NCBI RefSeq assembly: GCF_002917095.1
Contig: NZ_PQGA01000022.1
Span: forward strand, 16,425-80,424
DNA from: Paraburkholderia eburnea
GTDB taxonomy: Bacteria; Pseudomonadota; Gammaproteobacteria; Burkholderiales; Burkholderiaceae
DNA: 64,000 nt
Direction of reading: 5' to 3'
Part shown: one piece after another, positions 19,011 to 27,476 of the stretch
Layout of the letters: each line of letters begins with the position of its first letter
Position numbering within the stretch: position 1 is the stretch's first letter
Notes under the pieces: model-generated
Told to the model about the DNA's origin: nothing
Seen by the model: only the letters and a program-made list of their open reading frames with translations
Databases searched by the model: none
Translations under genes and position numbers: made by a program

Positions 19011-19322
19011 ATGAAAATCATCCGCAGCAAAACGTTTACCGCCGAGCGTGCCTGGGGCGCGCTCGACATCGCCAACATGGGCGGCATCACCACGCGGCTG
19101 CACTGGACCGACCAGCCGTACAAATGGCACGTCAACGACGGCGAGGAGGTTTTCGCCGTGCTCGATGGCCGTGTGGAAATGCGTTACCGCGAGGCCGGCG
19201 CCGAGCATTCGGCCGTGCTCGAAACCGGCGACGTGTTTTATGCCTCGGTCGGCACCGAGCATGTTGCGCATCCGCTGGGCGAGGCCCGCATTCTCGTGAT
19301 CGAAAAAGCCGGCAGCGTCTAA
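19011..19322 (+). CDS. Cupin-domain protein
   Basis: A 103-residue single-domain cupin beginning MKIIRSKTFTAERAWGALDIANM. Cupin motif 1 is seen as KWHVNDGEEVFAVLDGRVEMRY and motif 2 as LETGDVFYASVGTEHVAHPLG. The positions that would bind metal are a histidine and glutamate in motif 1 and histidines in motif 2. The longer frame from 18927 has no conserved sequence, so I take ATG 19011. Function is unknown; small cupins of this kind are often sugar or metabolite sensors or isomerases. The next 230 bases (19323-19555) contain no gene that I can support. Confidence 0.8.
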   Translation: MKIIRSKTFTAERAWGALDIANMGGITTRLHWTDQPYKWHVNDGEEVFAVLDGRVEMRYREAGAEHSAVLETGDVFYASVGTEHVAHPLGEARILVIEKAGSV

Positions 19323-19555
19323 CGCCCTATGGCTTTTTCCGGGAGCCCCAACCGCGCGAATCCCACCGCCGCGCGCGTGTTCGCGCCGTCGGAGTTGTCG
19401 ATCGGTCTGTCCAGCGACGCCCGTGTCGCTCGGCTATCGCACCGGGCGCCTCGCGCTCGTCGGGTTGAGCGGGAGTGACCACCGTGCGAACTCTGCCCGC
19501 TCAGTACGTTTCCCATCGCATGAGCACTGCGGAGATCGCTGATAGAAACGCAGTC

Positions 19556-22500
19556 CTAATTGACCGCGGTTGTCCCCGTTCTTGCGCGCGAACGCGACTT
19601 CGCGGCAGATGAAGCCGCAGGCGTGGCCGGGATGGGCTCAAGGAGCGCCTCGATGTCATCAGCCGAGAACTTGACGGCGCCGGCGGCATCGTCGGACAGG
19701 ATCGCGTCGGCCAGCGCTGCCTTTTTCTCCTGCATCGAGACGATTTTCTCTTCGACGCTGCCGGCCGTAATCAGCTTGTAGACGAACACAGGCTTGTCCT
19801 GTCCCAAACGATGAGCGCGATCGGTTGCCTGATTTTCGACGGCTGGATTCCACCAGGGATCGTAGTGGATGACGGTATCGGCCGCCGTCAGATTCAAGCC
19901 GACGCCACCGGCCTTCAGGCTGATCAAAAAGAGCGGCGCCTCGCCTTCCTGAAAACGCCGGACCGGCGTCACGCGATCAGTCGTATCACCCGTCAGTACA
20001 ACGTACGGAATCCCGGCGACATCGAGCGCGGCGGCGATGAGATCGAGCATACCGGTGAACTGCGAGAACAGCAGGATGCGGCGACCTTCCTCAATCAGTT
20101 CGGGCAACATCTCCAGCAGGAGTTCCAGCTTGGCCGATTGCTCGATGCGAGCGGCCTGCCGGATCTTCACGAGCCTCGGATCGCAGCAGACCTGACGTAA
20201 TTTGAGCAAGGCTTCGAGCACCACGATGTGACTGCGCGCGAGTCCTTTCGCAGTGACCGCCTTGCGAATCTTTTCATGCATCGCGGTACGGACGATTTCA
20301 TAGAGATCGCGCTGGTCGCCTTCGAGTTCGACGGTGCGCACAATGGTCGTCCGGGGCGGCAACTCGGTGGCGACCTCGTCCTTGCGCCGGCGTAGCATGA
20401 ACGGGCGAATACGGCGCGCGAGCAGATCGCGCCGGATGGTGTCGCCATTTTTTTCGATCGGCGAACGCCAGCGCCGGGTGAAATCCTTTTGCGTTCCGAG
20501 AAAGCCGGGCAGCAGGAAATCGAACTGGGCCCACAACTCGCCAAGATGGTTCTCCAGCGGCGTGCCCGTCAGGCACAAGCGGTGCTGCGCGCGCAGCGCG
20601 CGGATCGCCGCCGCCGCTTTGGTGGCGGCGTTCTTGACGTAGTGGGCTTCATCGAGGATCAGCAGATGGTAGTCGTATTCGACAAGTATCGAATGATCGC
20701 GCCACAGCAATGCGTAGGTCGTCAGAATGAGATCGTGTTGGGCGATGTCATCAAAGCGCTCATGGCGCTGCGGGCCATGCAGGTCGAGCACGCGCAGATC
20801 CGGCGTGAAGCGCTGCGCTTCCTCGCGCCAGTTGTGCACGAGTGTGGTCGGCACCACGATCAAGGCTGGCTGGGTCAGCCGGCCGGCTTCCTTTTCGGCG
20901 AGGATGTGGGCGAGGGTCTGCACCGTCTTGCCGAGCCCCATGTCGTCGGCGAGCACCCCCGACAGGCCCTGTTTGCGCAGAAACTGCATCCAGCTTAGCC
21001 CCTGACGCTGATACGCACGCAATTCGGCCCGTAACCCGTTCGGTACGGGCGCCTCGTCAACGCCGGGACCGGCCGTCAGGCGTTGGGCGAGTTGCCGGAT
21101 CGATGTGTCGCCGTGAAACTGCCAACCGCCAGTGCGATCCAGCGCATCGAGCCGGCCCGCATCCCACTCCGAAATGCGCAGGTGGCCTTCCCCGACGGTA
21201 TCGAACAGATCGATCAGCACGCGCACAACCGGTTTGAGGCGGTCGGCGCGCAGGCGCAGCCGCTCGTTGCGGTCGGTCTTCAGGTCAACGGCTTCATCAT
21301 CGGCAATCGTATCGAGCTTGCCGGACAGCCATCGAGCATCGCGCCGAAACAGGTCGGCGAGCAGCGGCTCCAGGCGCACGGTACGGCCGTTGACCGCGAT
21401 TCCCATCTCGACATCGAACCAGCCGTCGCCAGACCGGCGCAGAGCACCGTCGATCGCTTCGATTTCGATCACGTTATGGCGGAACGCATCGGTCGTGGCG
21501 ACCTGCCAGCCATTCTGGCGCAGCGCGGACAACGCAATTTTTGTGAAGGTGGGCCAGTCGTCGGGGTTCTGCGGGGCGAGTATGCCGTCCGGAAACGATT
21601 GTGGACCGTGGGCCTGGCCGGCGGGCACTTTCCTCAGGCCAAGCTTGTGCAGCTCCGTCAGGCGCCGCTGTTCGGCATCGAGCTGCCGCTTGATCTGGAT
21701 CACTTTGCCTTCTGGCGTGCGTACCAGTGTGATGTTGCTCTGGGCGTCGAGATCATGGCCTGCATAGTCGAAGCGCACCGTCGCAAAATCCAGCCTGTTT
21801 TGCTGCGCCTTTGACGACCAGCCGGACGACCAGATCGGCAGCGTGTCGAGCAAGAGCTTCGGGATCGGCGTGACACTCACCACCTGCACGCTCGCCGGTT
21901 CAGGGACGGGCGGCAGGGGAAGATCCGGTGCTACGTCGCGCAACACATTGGCGACGAGTGCGGCTTCGTCGAGCGTAATAGCCGGCATGGCCAGAAACTC
22001 GCCGAGCTGCACGTCCGGGCAGGGCAGATCGATCGTGCCGGCCTCGCCTGATTGCGCATCCACATACCAGCATGGCTGGGGCCCGGTCAGCAGGAACGTG
22101 GCCGGAGGCTCGGTTTGCAGAACCGGCCGTATACGGGTATCCGGCAGGCCATGCCATACGATCTGCCCGCGGCGCGAGGGTCCGGTGTGCAGTGCGCACG
22201 GCGAGCCGGCACGCATGGGATTGGCCGCCGGCGAAACGAATGCGCGGCCGGTCGCGATGAGCTTTTCCAGAATCGCGGCGCCGGTTGCGCCTTGCAGCCC
22301 GAAGCTGCCGCCATATTCGCGGGAGCGGTCCAGCCACAATCCGCGCAGGATCGGCAAATCTTCTTCGGCGACAAATTTCGGCGGCTTGACGAGTGCGTTT
22401 TCCACATTCCGCCACGGATCGTCGAAGGAGCGAATCGTGCCGTCGACATTCACGCGGGCCTTGTAGAGAAAGAGCTCCGGGACGCCGCGATGCGAACCGG

Positions 22501-22921
22501 CGATGACATACGCGAGCGCGTGCGTGGCCTTTGCCGTCGCGGGCATTTTGCCGCGAGCATTGGCGGCGGTGCGGGTGGCGCGAAACCCTTCCAGCCAGGT
22601 CACCAGTTCAGGCCGCACACCCGATGCGGGTTGCGCCTGCAGGTGCTCAAGGCCTGCGATCAGGAGCGCCGCCACGTGCTTGCACTCGAAGCCAACCGGG
22701 CACGTGCATTCGTTTTCGATCCAGACATCGTCATCGACGTCGTTGAACGCGACCCAAACATCATAGGGCCGCGATCGCGTGCCCTGGATCTTCCCGGTAA
22801 GCATCTTGCGGTCGTCCTGCCACTTCAGATCCGAGACGGCGTGTGCATAATCGCGGGCTTTCGCCACCGTACGGGAGCCTAACCAATCCGTGATCTGTTT
22901 GCGGGTGTAGGTGACCGGCAT
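19556..22921 (-). CDS. SNF2-family helicase-like ATPase with SWIM zinc finger
   Basis: About 1121 residues. Near the N terminus (residues 50-75) is a SWIM zinc finger, ENECTCPVGFECKHVAALL. The C-terminal half is a Swi2/Snf2 motor: Walker A DDMGLGKTVQTLAHI, DEAH box LILDEAHYVKN, LTGTPLENHLGELWAQFDFLLPG, and the final motifs LKAGGVGLNLTAADTVIHYDPWWNPAVENQATDRAHRLGQ. Such proteins translocate on double-stranded DNA, and bacterial members are linked to transcription or repair. No nuclease or methyltransferase partner is adjacent, so it does not look like part of a DISARM-type defence locus. It stands alone on the minus strand. Confidence 0.9.
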   Translation of the reverse strand: MPVTYTRKQITDWLGSRTVAKARDYAHAVSDLKWQDDRKMLTGKIQGTRSRPYDVWVAFNDVDDDVWIENECTCPVGFECKHVAALLIAGLEHLQAQPASGVRPELVTWLEGFRATRTAANARGKMPATAKATHALAYVIAGSHRGVPELFLYKARVNVDGTIRSFDDPWRNVENALVKPPKFVAEEDLPILRGLWLDRSREYGGSFGLQGATGAAILEKLIATGRAFVSPAANPMRAGSPCALHTGPSRRGQIVWHGLPDTRIRPVLQTEPPATFLLTGPQPCWYVDAQSGEAGTIDLPCPDVQLGEFLAMPAITLDEAALVANVLRDVAPDLPLPPVPEPASVQVVSVTPIPKLLLDTLPIWSSGWSSKAQQNRLDFATVRFDYAGHDLDAQSNITLVRTPEGKVIQIKRQLDAEQRRLTELHKLGLRKVPAGQAHGPQSFPDGILAPQNPDDWPTFTKIALSALRQNGWQVATTDAFRHNVIEIEAIDGALRRSGDGWFDVEMGIAVNGRTVRLEPLLADLFRRDARWLSGKLDTIADDEAVDLKTDRNERLRLRADRLKPVVRVLIDLFDTVGEGHLRISEWDAGRLDALDRTGGWQFHGDTSIRQLAQRLTAGPGVDEAPVPNGLRAELRAYQRQGLSWMQFLRKQGLSGVLADDMGLGKTVQTLAHILAEKEAGRLTQPALIVVPTTLVHNWREEAQRFTPDLRVLDLHGPQRHERFDDIAQHDLILTTYALLWRDHSILVEYDYHLLILDEAHYVKNAATKAAAAIRALRAQHRLCLTGTPLENHLGELWAQFDFLLPGFLGTQKDFTRRWRSPIEKNGDTIRRDLLARRIRPFMLRRRKDEVATELPPRTTIVRTVELEGDQRDLYEIVRTAMHEKIRKAVTAKGLARSHIVVLEALLKLRQVCCDPRLVKIRQAARIEQSAKLELLLEMLPELIEEGRRILLFSQFTGMLDLIAAALDVAGIPYVVLTGDTTDRVTPVRRFQEGEAPLFLISLKAGGVGLNLTAADTVIHYDPWWNPAVENQATDRAHRLGQDKPVFVYKLITAGSVEEKIVSMQEKKAALADAILSDDAAGAVKFSADDIEALLEPIPATPAASSAAKSRSRARTGTTAVN

Positions 22922-23001
22922 GGGCAAAGGAATCAGAATGAAAACGTGCCCGGCATTTTACGCGGTCCACTTGCCGCTTGCCCCGGTGGTTTGCGGCGCG
23001 C

Positions 23002-23157
23002 TTACTTATGCATCATCGCTTCGACCAGAAAGTGAAACGGGAGCGTGAGCAGCACCGTCGCCCCGAATCCCACGCACCAGAGGATGAACATCCATTTGAG
23101 GTTGTGCAGAAAGCCGCGGCGTTGCGGTTGAGGTTGATGGTTCGATTGTTGCGCCAT
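23002..23157 (-). CDS. Small single-pass membrane protein (51 residues)
   Basis: A short gene starting MAQQSNHQPQPQRRGF. It has one hydrophobic segment, WMFILWCVGFGATVLLTLPFHFLV, and ends AMMHK. A very strong ribosome site (GGGGAGGAAC) sits 4 bases before the ATG, which is why I believe it is real. It lies between the SNF2 gene and the DUF1269-type gene on the same strand, about 50 bases from the latter, and may be co-transcribed with it. Function unknown. Confidence 0.6.
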   Translation of the reverse strand: MAQQSNHQPQPQRRGFLHNLKWMFILWCVGFGATVLLTLPFHFLVEAMMHK

Positions 23158-23205
23158 GATCGTTCCTCCCCTGGAATTTTATCGAGCGCCGGGCCTTAGC
23201 GTACC

Positions 23206-23661
23206 TCACCAGGCCAGCGCCTGACGAAACACCTGTCCGCCGTAACCGTGGACGATTTCGTCGATCTGCGCGGGCGCGGGATCGTGCGTTTCGAGCACCA
23301 GCGCCCAGCAACCCGCTTTCAGTTCGCCCTCGATGGTCTTTGTGAGCTTGCTGTCCAGATGCGCCTCGATCTCGCGCGTGCCCAGCCCCACGCCCGCGCC
23401 GATCGTCAGCCCCGCGATCGCGCCGAGCGGACCGCCCAGCAGGCCGATGAGCGCGCCCGTGGCCGCGCCGATCACGGTGCCCCAATGCGGCCGGCTGTAC
23501 TCGTCGAGCACCTTCAGCATGCCCGACGGGTCTTTCTGCACCATGACGCCGCTTTCGATTTTCAGACCCTGACCGTCGGTTTCGAAGTTCTTGAAGTCGC
23601 GCGCGGCGCGCTGCGCCTCGTCCAGCGTGCCGAAGGTCGCAACGATCAATTCCTGTGACAT
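23206..23661 (-). CDS. DUF1269-type membrane protein
   Basis: A 151-residue protein with a predicted hydrophobic glycine-rich hairpin in the middle: GTVIGAATGALIGLLGGPLGAIAGLTIGAGVGLGT. The flanking parts are soluble: MSQELIVATFGTLDEAQRAARDF at the start and GCWALVLETHDPAPAQIDEIV near the end. This arrangement matches the DUF1269 family of small membrane proteins, whose role is not known. It starts with a TCACAGGAA-like ribosome context. It may form a two-gene unit with the 51-residue membrane protein. Confidence 0.8.
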   Translation of the reverse strand: MSQELIVATFGTLDEAQRAARDFKNFETDGQGLKIESGVMVQKDPSGMLKVLDEYSRPHWGTVIGAATGALIGLLGGPLGAIAGLTIGAGVGLGTREIEAHLDSKLTKTIEGELKAGCWALVLETHDPAPAQIDEIVHGYGGQVFRQALAW

Positions 23662-23826
23662 ATGAACACTCCCGACGCCTGACTGTGTGCTTCAGTCAAA
23701 CCTTTAGACAAAGATAGGCAATTCGGGAGAAGAGGGAGGAGTTTTTGGCCACCTTGGCCGAAGGGACTGGATGCGGACGGGCGAGGCGGGCATGGAAGTA
23801 GCTCGACATGCCCGCCATGAGAAACG

Positions 23827-25065
23827 TCAGTCAAGCGATGCGTCGCACGCGCAATCGAGACTGGCAGCTTTAGCCGGTTGTCTTGACGCGGCCAAACGTT
23901 GCAGCGTCACGAGACCCAGCAGGGCAAGCCCCAAGCCCAGCAAAAAGTCCGCATGAACGCCCGCGCGGTCGACGATCGTGCCGCCCACCGCCGAGCCCGC
24001 CGCAATCGCCACCTGAATCACGCTAACGAACATGGCCGATCCGGCTTCGGGCAAATCCGTCGTGTCGCGCTGGATCCATACGCTGAAACACAGCGGCAGC
24101 GCACCGAACGCAATGCCCCACAGCAGCATGCCAACCGTCTCGCCAACCGGCGAATGTTCGAGCAACAGCATCGAGGACAGCGCCGCCAGCAGCAGCAAGA
24201 CCATCGTGGCGACGGACTTTTTCAGATGGTCCGAAATCACCGTCGACGTCAGCGCGTTCGAGAAAAAGCCGATCAGGCCGAATCCCAACAACAGCAGCGT
24301 CATGGCGTTTAGCGAGAAGTCATGCTCCAGCAGCGGTGCAATGTAGGTGTAGGTCGAGAAATGCGCCCCAAAAACCAGCGCAACCATCAGCATGCTTAGC
24401 CGCGTGTGCGAGCGCCCGAGCAGTTTGCGGAAATCGGCAAGACGCAACGCCGATGCCGACGGCAGCGAGGGCACGAGCAATGCCTGCGCCACCAGCGCAA
24501 GCGCCACGAGTCCCGCCGTGGCCGCGAAAGCCAGACGCCAGGACGAAAACGACGCGATAAACGTCCCCAGCGGCACGCCGATCACCGTCGCGCAGGTCAC
24601 GCCGGTCAAAATCGTCGCGGTGGCTTTGGCGGCGTCCCTGCCTTGCACGAGACGCGGCGCGGCTGCTGTCGCCAGCGTCCAGAAACCGCCCAGCGCCGCG
24701 CCGAGCAAGGCCCGCCCCGTCAGCATGACCGCAAAGCCGGGCGCGATGGCGCAGAGCACATTCGCGATCAGCAATACAGCGGTGAGAAGCAGGAAAACGT
24801 AGCGGCGATCCATGCGGCCCGCGCTCACAATGAGCATCGGCGCGGAAATCGCGGCCATGACGCCGGGCGTGGTGACCATCAGGCCCGCAACGCCGGTGGA
24901 TACGCCAAGATCGTGCGCGATTTGCGGCAACAAACCGACGGGCAGAAACTCGGCGGTCACGAATGCGAATGCGCTCATGGCCACAGCAACGACAGATAGC
25001 CATTGACTCGCGGACGTGGGCGTTCCTTCTAGCGATACTGGAGTCGTAGGGGTATCTATTTGCAT
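23827..25065 (-). CDS. MFS exporter of the DHA1 / sugar efflux (SotB-like) type
   Basis: A 412-residue inner-membrane transporter with twelve hydrophobic segments. MQIDTPTTPVSLEG is taken as the start at 25065; the longer upstream frame crosses an inverted repeat and lacks conserved sequence. The first segments, VVAVAMSAFAFVTAEFLPVGLLPQIAHDLGVSTGVAGLMVT, match SotB/YdeA and arabinose or chloramphenicol efflux proteins. GRALLGAALGGFWTLA is the usual motif near helix 4. It is monocistronic and divergent from the TPR gene. The substrate may be sugars or drugs; this cannot be read from sequence. Confidence 0.88.
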   Translation of the reverse strand: MQIDTPTTPVSLEGTPTSASQWLSVVAVAMSAFAFVTAEFLPVGLLPQIAHDLGVSTGVAGLMVTTPGVMAAISAPMLIVSAGRMDRRYVFLLLTAVLLIANVLCAIAPGFAVMLTGRALLGAALGGFWTLATAAAPRLVQGRDAAKATATILTGVTCATVIGVPLGTFIASFSSWRLAFAATAGLVALALVAQALLVPSLPSASALRLADFRKLLGRSHTRLSMLMVALVFGAHFSTYTYIAPLLEHDFSLNAMTLLLLGFGLIGFFSNALTSTVISDHLKKSVATMVLLLLAALSSMLLLEHSPVGETVGMLLWGIAFGALPLCFSVWIQRDTTDLPEAGSAMFVSVIQVAIAAGSAVGGTIVDRAGVHADFLLGLGLALLGLVTLQRLAASRQPAKAASLDCACDASLD

Positions 25066-25193
25066 GACGGCCTTAATCGAGGACAGAACGTGGATCGAGG
25101 CATCGAATTTTAGGCGGGGATTTGTCCAACAAAAAGAGTCGAATTCTGAAAAGACAAGATGGCGAGGCTGAACAATCAATCGGGTAAAACGCG

Positions 25194-25233
25194 AAAAGGG
25201 CCGGCAGAAGCCGAAGGATCTACCGGCCCTTTT
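25194..25233. terminator. Perfect 11-bp inverted repeat upstream of the MFS gene
   Basis: AAAAGGGCCGG pairs exactly with CCGGCCCTTTT across an 18-base loop. With its T-run on either strand it could be a terminator or, for the leftward MFS gene, a leader hairpin about 130 bases before the start. No gene end lies near enough to make the terminator role obvious. Confidence 0.5.
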
Positions 25234-25309
25234 AGGGAATTCGTCTCGCGATGAACGGCAAACATCACTCACGCCGAACGCGGAGTTCAGGCCCGCGCCG
25301 TTCTCGCGA

Positions 25310-25590
25310 AATGCGATTATTTTCGGATATTAAATTTCCTGCAATTACGTATTGATTAACTTCCGATGGTAAAAAAACACTAGAAAAACAAGGAGTTTTC
25401 GTTTTATACCTGACAGCAAGAATCGCGCTTTCCCATGTATTTTTTTGGAAATTTAATTAGGCATTGTTTTTTTGGGACTTCGGTTTATTGCCTTCCATTG
25501 CGAATTATTAATAGCACAAAGAGATGTGCTATATTCGGCGCCAGGATTTCAATACCCATCCAATCTTCGGGGCGCGCGCCCCTCGTTCCC
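25310..25590. other. AT-rich leader before the TPR glycosyltransferase gene
   Basis: About 280 bases with long A/T runs (for example TTCGTTTTATACC and TTTTTTTGGAAATTTAATTAGG) in an otherwise GC-rich genome. A frame is open through part of it, but its codon use is unlike the neighbours, so I do not extend the TPR gene into it. The composition suggests either promoter DNA bound by H-NS-like proteins or acquired sequence. Confidence 0.5.
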
Positions 25591-27159
25591 ATGACCGACG
25601 CTTTCGTTGCGCAGATCGCGCAAGCGCAGCAGCACTTCACCGCAGGCCGTATTGACGCCGCGGAGCAAATCTTGCAATCGATCCTGCAAGCGAGTCCCGA
25701 TCACGCGGGCGCGCTGGAAGCGATGTCCTTCGTCTGGGCGTCGCGTAGCGATTACGTGCGCGCGGCCGAATTCGCCTGGCGCGCCGCACTACCCACCGCG
25801 ACGCCGGCAGAGCAGTTGCAGCACGCCGCCCGCATTTGCCAGCTCGCGCGACGTCACGCCGACGCTGTCACGCTCTACGACCGCCTGCTCGCGCTCGTGC
25901 CCGATCACGCCACGTCGTTGCACGGCGCGGCGATGTCGCTCGTGCAGATGGAGGAGGGTGACGCCGCGCTCGCGTATCTCACGCGTCTGGCGCGCCGTTA
26001 TCCGAACTCGCCGGAAGTGCATTACAACCGCGGCACGCTGCTCGGCCAGTTGGGGCGTTATGACGAAGAACTCGACGCGTATCGGCGCGCGATCGGCCTC
26101 AAACCTGACTTTGTCGCCGTGCATGTGAATCTGGGCGTCGCCTTGCGCGACCTGCGCCGTTTCGACGACGCGTTGCGCCAGTTCAAAAAGGCCTTGTCCA
26201 TCGACACGAACGACGCGGGCGCGCGCACCAATCGCGCGCAAACCAACCTGCTGCTCGGCGAGTTCGAACACGGCTGGCGCGAATATGAATGGCGCTGGCG
26301 CGACGGCACGATGTCGCACGGCTTTCCGGAGGCGACCCAATGGAAGGGCCAGCCGCTCGCGGGCAAAACCGTGTTCGTGCACTCGGAACAGGGTTTCGGC
26401 GACACCCTGCAGTTCGTGCGCTTTGTCGAGCGTCTGCACGCGCGAGGCGCGAACGTGATCGTGCGCGTCCAGGATGAGCTCGTGGAACTATTGCAGGGCG
26501 TGGCGGGCGCGGCGGGCGTGATTGGCGAATCGTCGCCGGCGCCCGAGTTCGACTATCACCTGCCGATGTTGAGCCTGCCGCACGCGCTCGCGCTGCGCGA
26601 AGCGGATTTCGCCCCGTCCGGCGCGTATCTTCGCGCTGACGATGCGGCGCGCGCTGCGTGGTCCGACGTGATCGGGGAGGGCGACGACCGGCTGCGCGTG
26701 GGCGTGGTCTGGTCGGGCAGCACGGTGCACTTGAACGATCGCAGGCGCTCGATGCCGCTCGCGCAGCTTTTGCCCCTGTTCGACGCCGATGCGCGCTTCG
26801 TGTCGCTGCAAAAAGATCTGCGACCGCGCGACCGTGCGATCGCGGACGAACTCGTGCAGCGCGGGCGGTTGATCGATGCCGGCGCGCGGCTGACGACGTT
26901 TTCGGCCACGGCGGCGCTTGTCGCGCAACTCGATCTCGTCATCGCCGTCGATACGGCCGTCGCCCATCTGGCGGGCGCGCTCGGCAAGCCCGTGTGGATC
27001 GCGCTGCCGTTCACGCCCGACTGGCGCTGGCAGATGGATCGCGACGACAGCCCCTGGTATGCCGATGCGCGTCTATTTCGCCAAACGCGCCGCGACGAGT
27101 GGAGTGACGTGGTGACGGCCTTGCGCACGGCAATCGATGCGCGAATTGCGGCGCGATAA
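25591..27159 (+). CDS. TPR-repeat protein with glycosyltransferase-9-like C-terminal domain
   Basis: A 522-residue protein. The N-terminal half (about residues 1-230) is built of tetratricopeptide repeats such as AQQHFTAGRIDAAEQILQSILQASPDHAGALEAM and YNRGTLLGQLGRYDEELDAYRRAIGLKPDFVAVHVNLGVALRDLRRFDDALRQFKKAL. The C-terminal half has VFVHSEQGFGDTLQFVRFVERL and LVIAVDTAVAHLAGALGKPVWIALPF, as in heptosyltransferase-like GT-B folds. Proteins of this layout are common in Burkholderiales and may glycosylate proteins or surface polymers. I start at ATG 25591; the frame upstream is AT-rich. No sugar cluster is adjacent. Confidence 0.82.
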   Translation: MTDAFVAQIAQAQQHFTAGRIDAAEQILQSILQASPDHAGALEAMSFVWASRSDYVRAAEFAWRAALPTATPAEQLQHAARICQLARRHADAVTLYDRLLALVPDHATSLHGAAMSLVQMEEGDAALAYLTRLARRYPNSPEVHYNRGTLLGQLGRYDEELDAYRRAIGLKPDFVAVHVNLGVALRDLRRFDDALRQFKKALSIDTNDAGARTNRAQTNLLLGEFEHGWREYEWRWRDGTMSHGFPEATQWKGQPLAGKTVFVHSEQGFGDTLQFVRFVERLHARGANVIVRVQDELVELLQGVAGAAGVIGESSPAPEFDYHLPMLSLPHALALREADFAPSGAYLRADDAARAAWSDVIGEGDDRLRVGVVWSGSTVHLNDRRRSMPLAQLLPLFDADARFVSLQKDLRPRDRAIADELVQRGRLIDAGARLTTFSATAALVAQLDLVIAVDTAVAHLAGALGKPVWIALPFTPDWRWQMDRDDSPWYADARLFRQTRRDEWSDVVTALRTAIDARIAAR

Positions 27160-27382
27160 ACCACCAGGAAAAAGGTCGCGATGGCGATGCGAAGACGGCG
27201 CAAGACGCGGTGCTGTTTTCGCAACAGTCAATTTTTACGCCGGCTTACACACGCTCACGCACGATAGATCGGCGGCGCGCCTTGTCCCGCAAGGCTCCGC
27301 GTCGATTTAGTCTATTAGCGCCCAGGATCCCGTTCGCCTCCATTCCTTACCAATGGTTAACGGGCTCTCAAAAACATAAAAA

Positions 27383-27403
27383 TTGCAATCGGAATCATTC
27401 GCA
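27383..27403. promoter_or_regulatory. Fur-box-like site before the siderophore receptor
   Basis: TTGCAATCGGAATCATTCGC, followed by A, resembles the GAATCATT-centred inverted repeats bound by Fur before betaproteobacterial TonB receptors. It lies about 75 bases before the receptor start in a short AT-rich stretch. Confidence 0.55.
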
Positions 27404-27476
27404 TTTACCGATATCATCGCGGCCTTTAATGCATATTGGGTCACGAGACCCGCCACCACGCTGCGGATACCGATAA

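Noticed and set aside
19556..22921. The SNF2 helicase as part of a DISARM-like or Zorya-like defence island
   Set aside because: The usual partner genes (methyltransferase, nuclease, ZorA/B) are absent, and the SWIM-SNF2 layout is a widespread chromosomal family.
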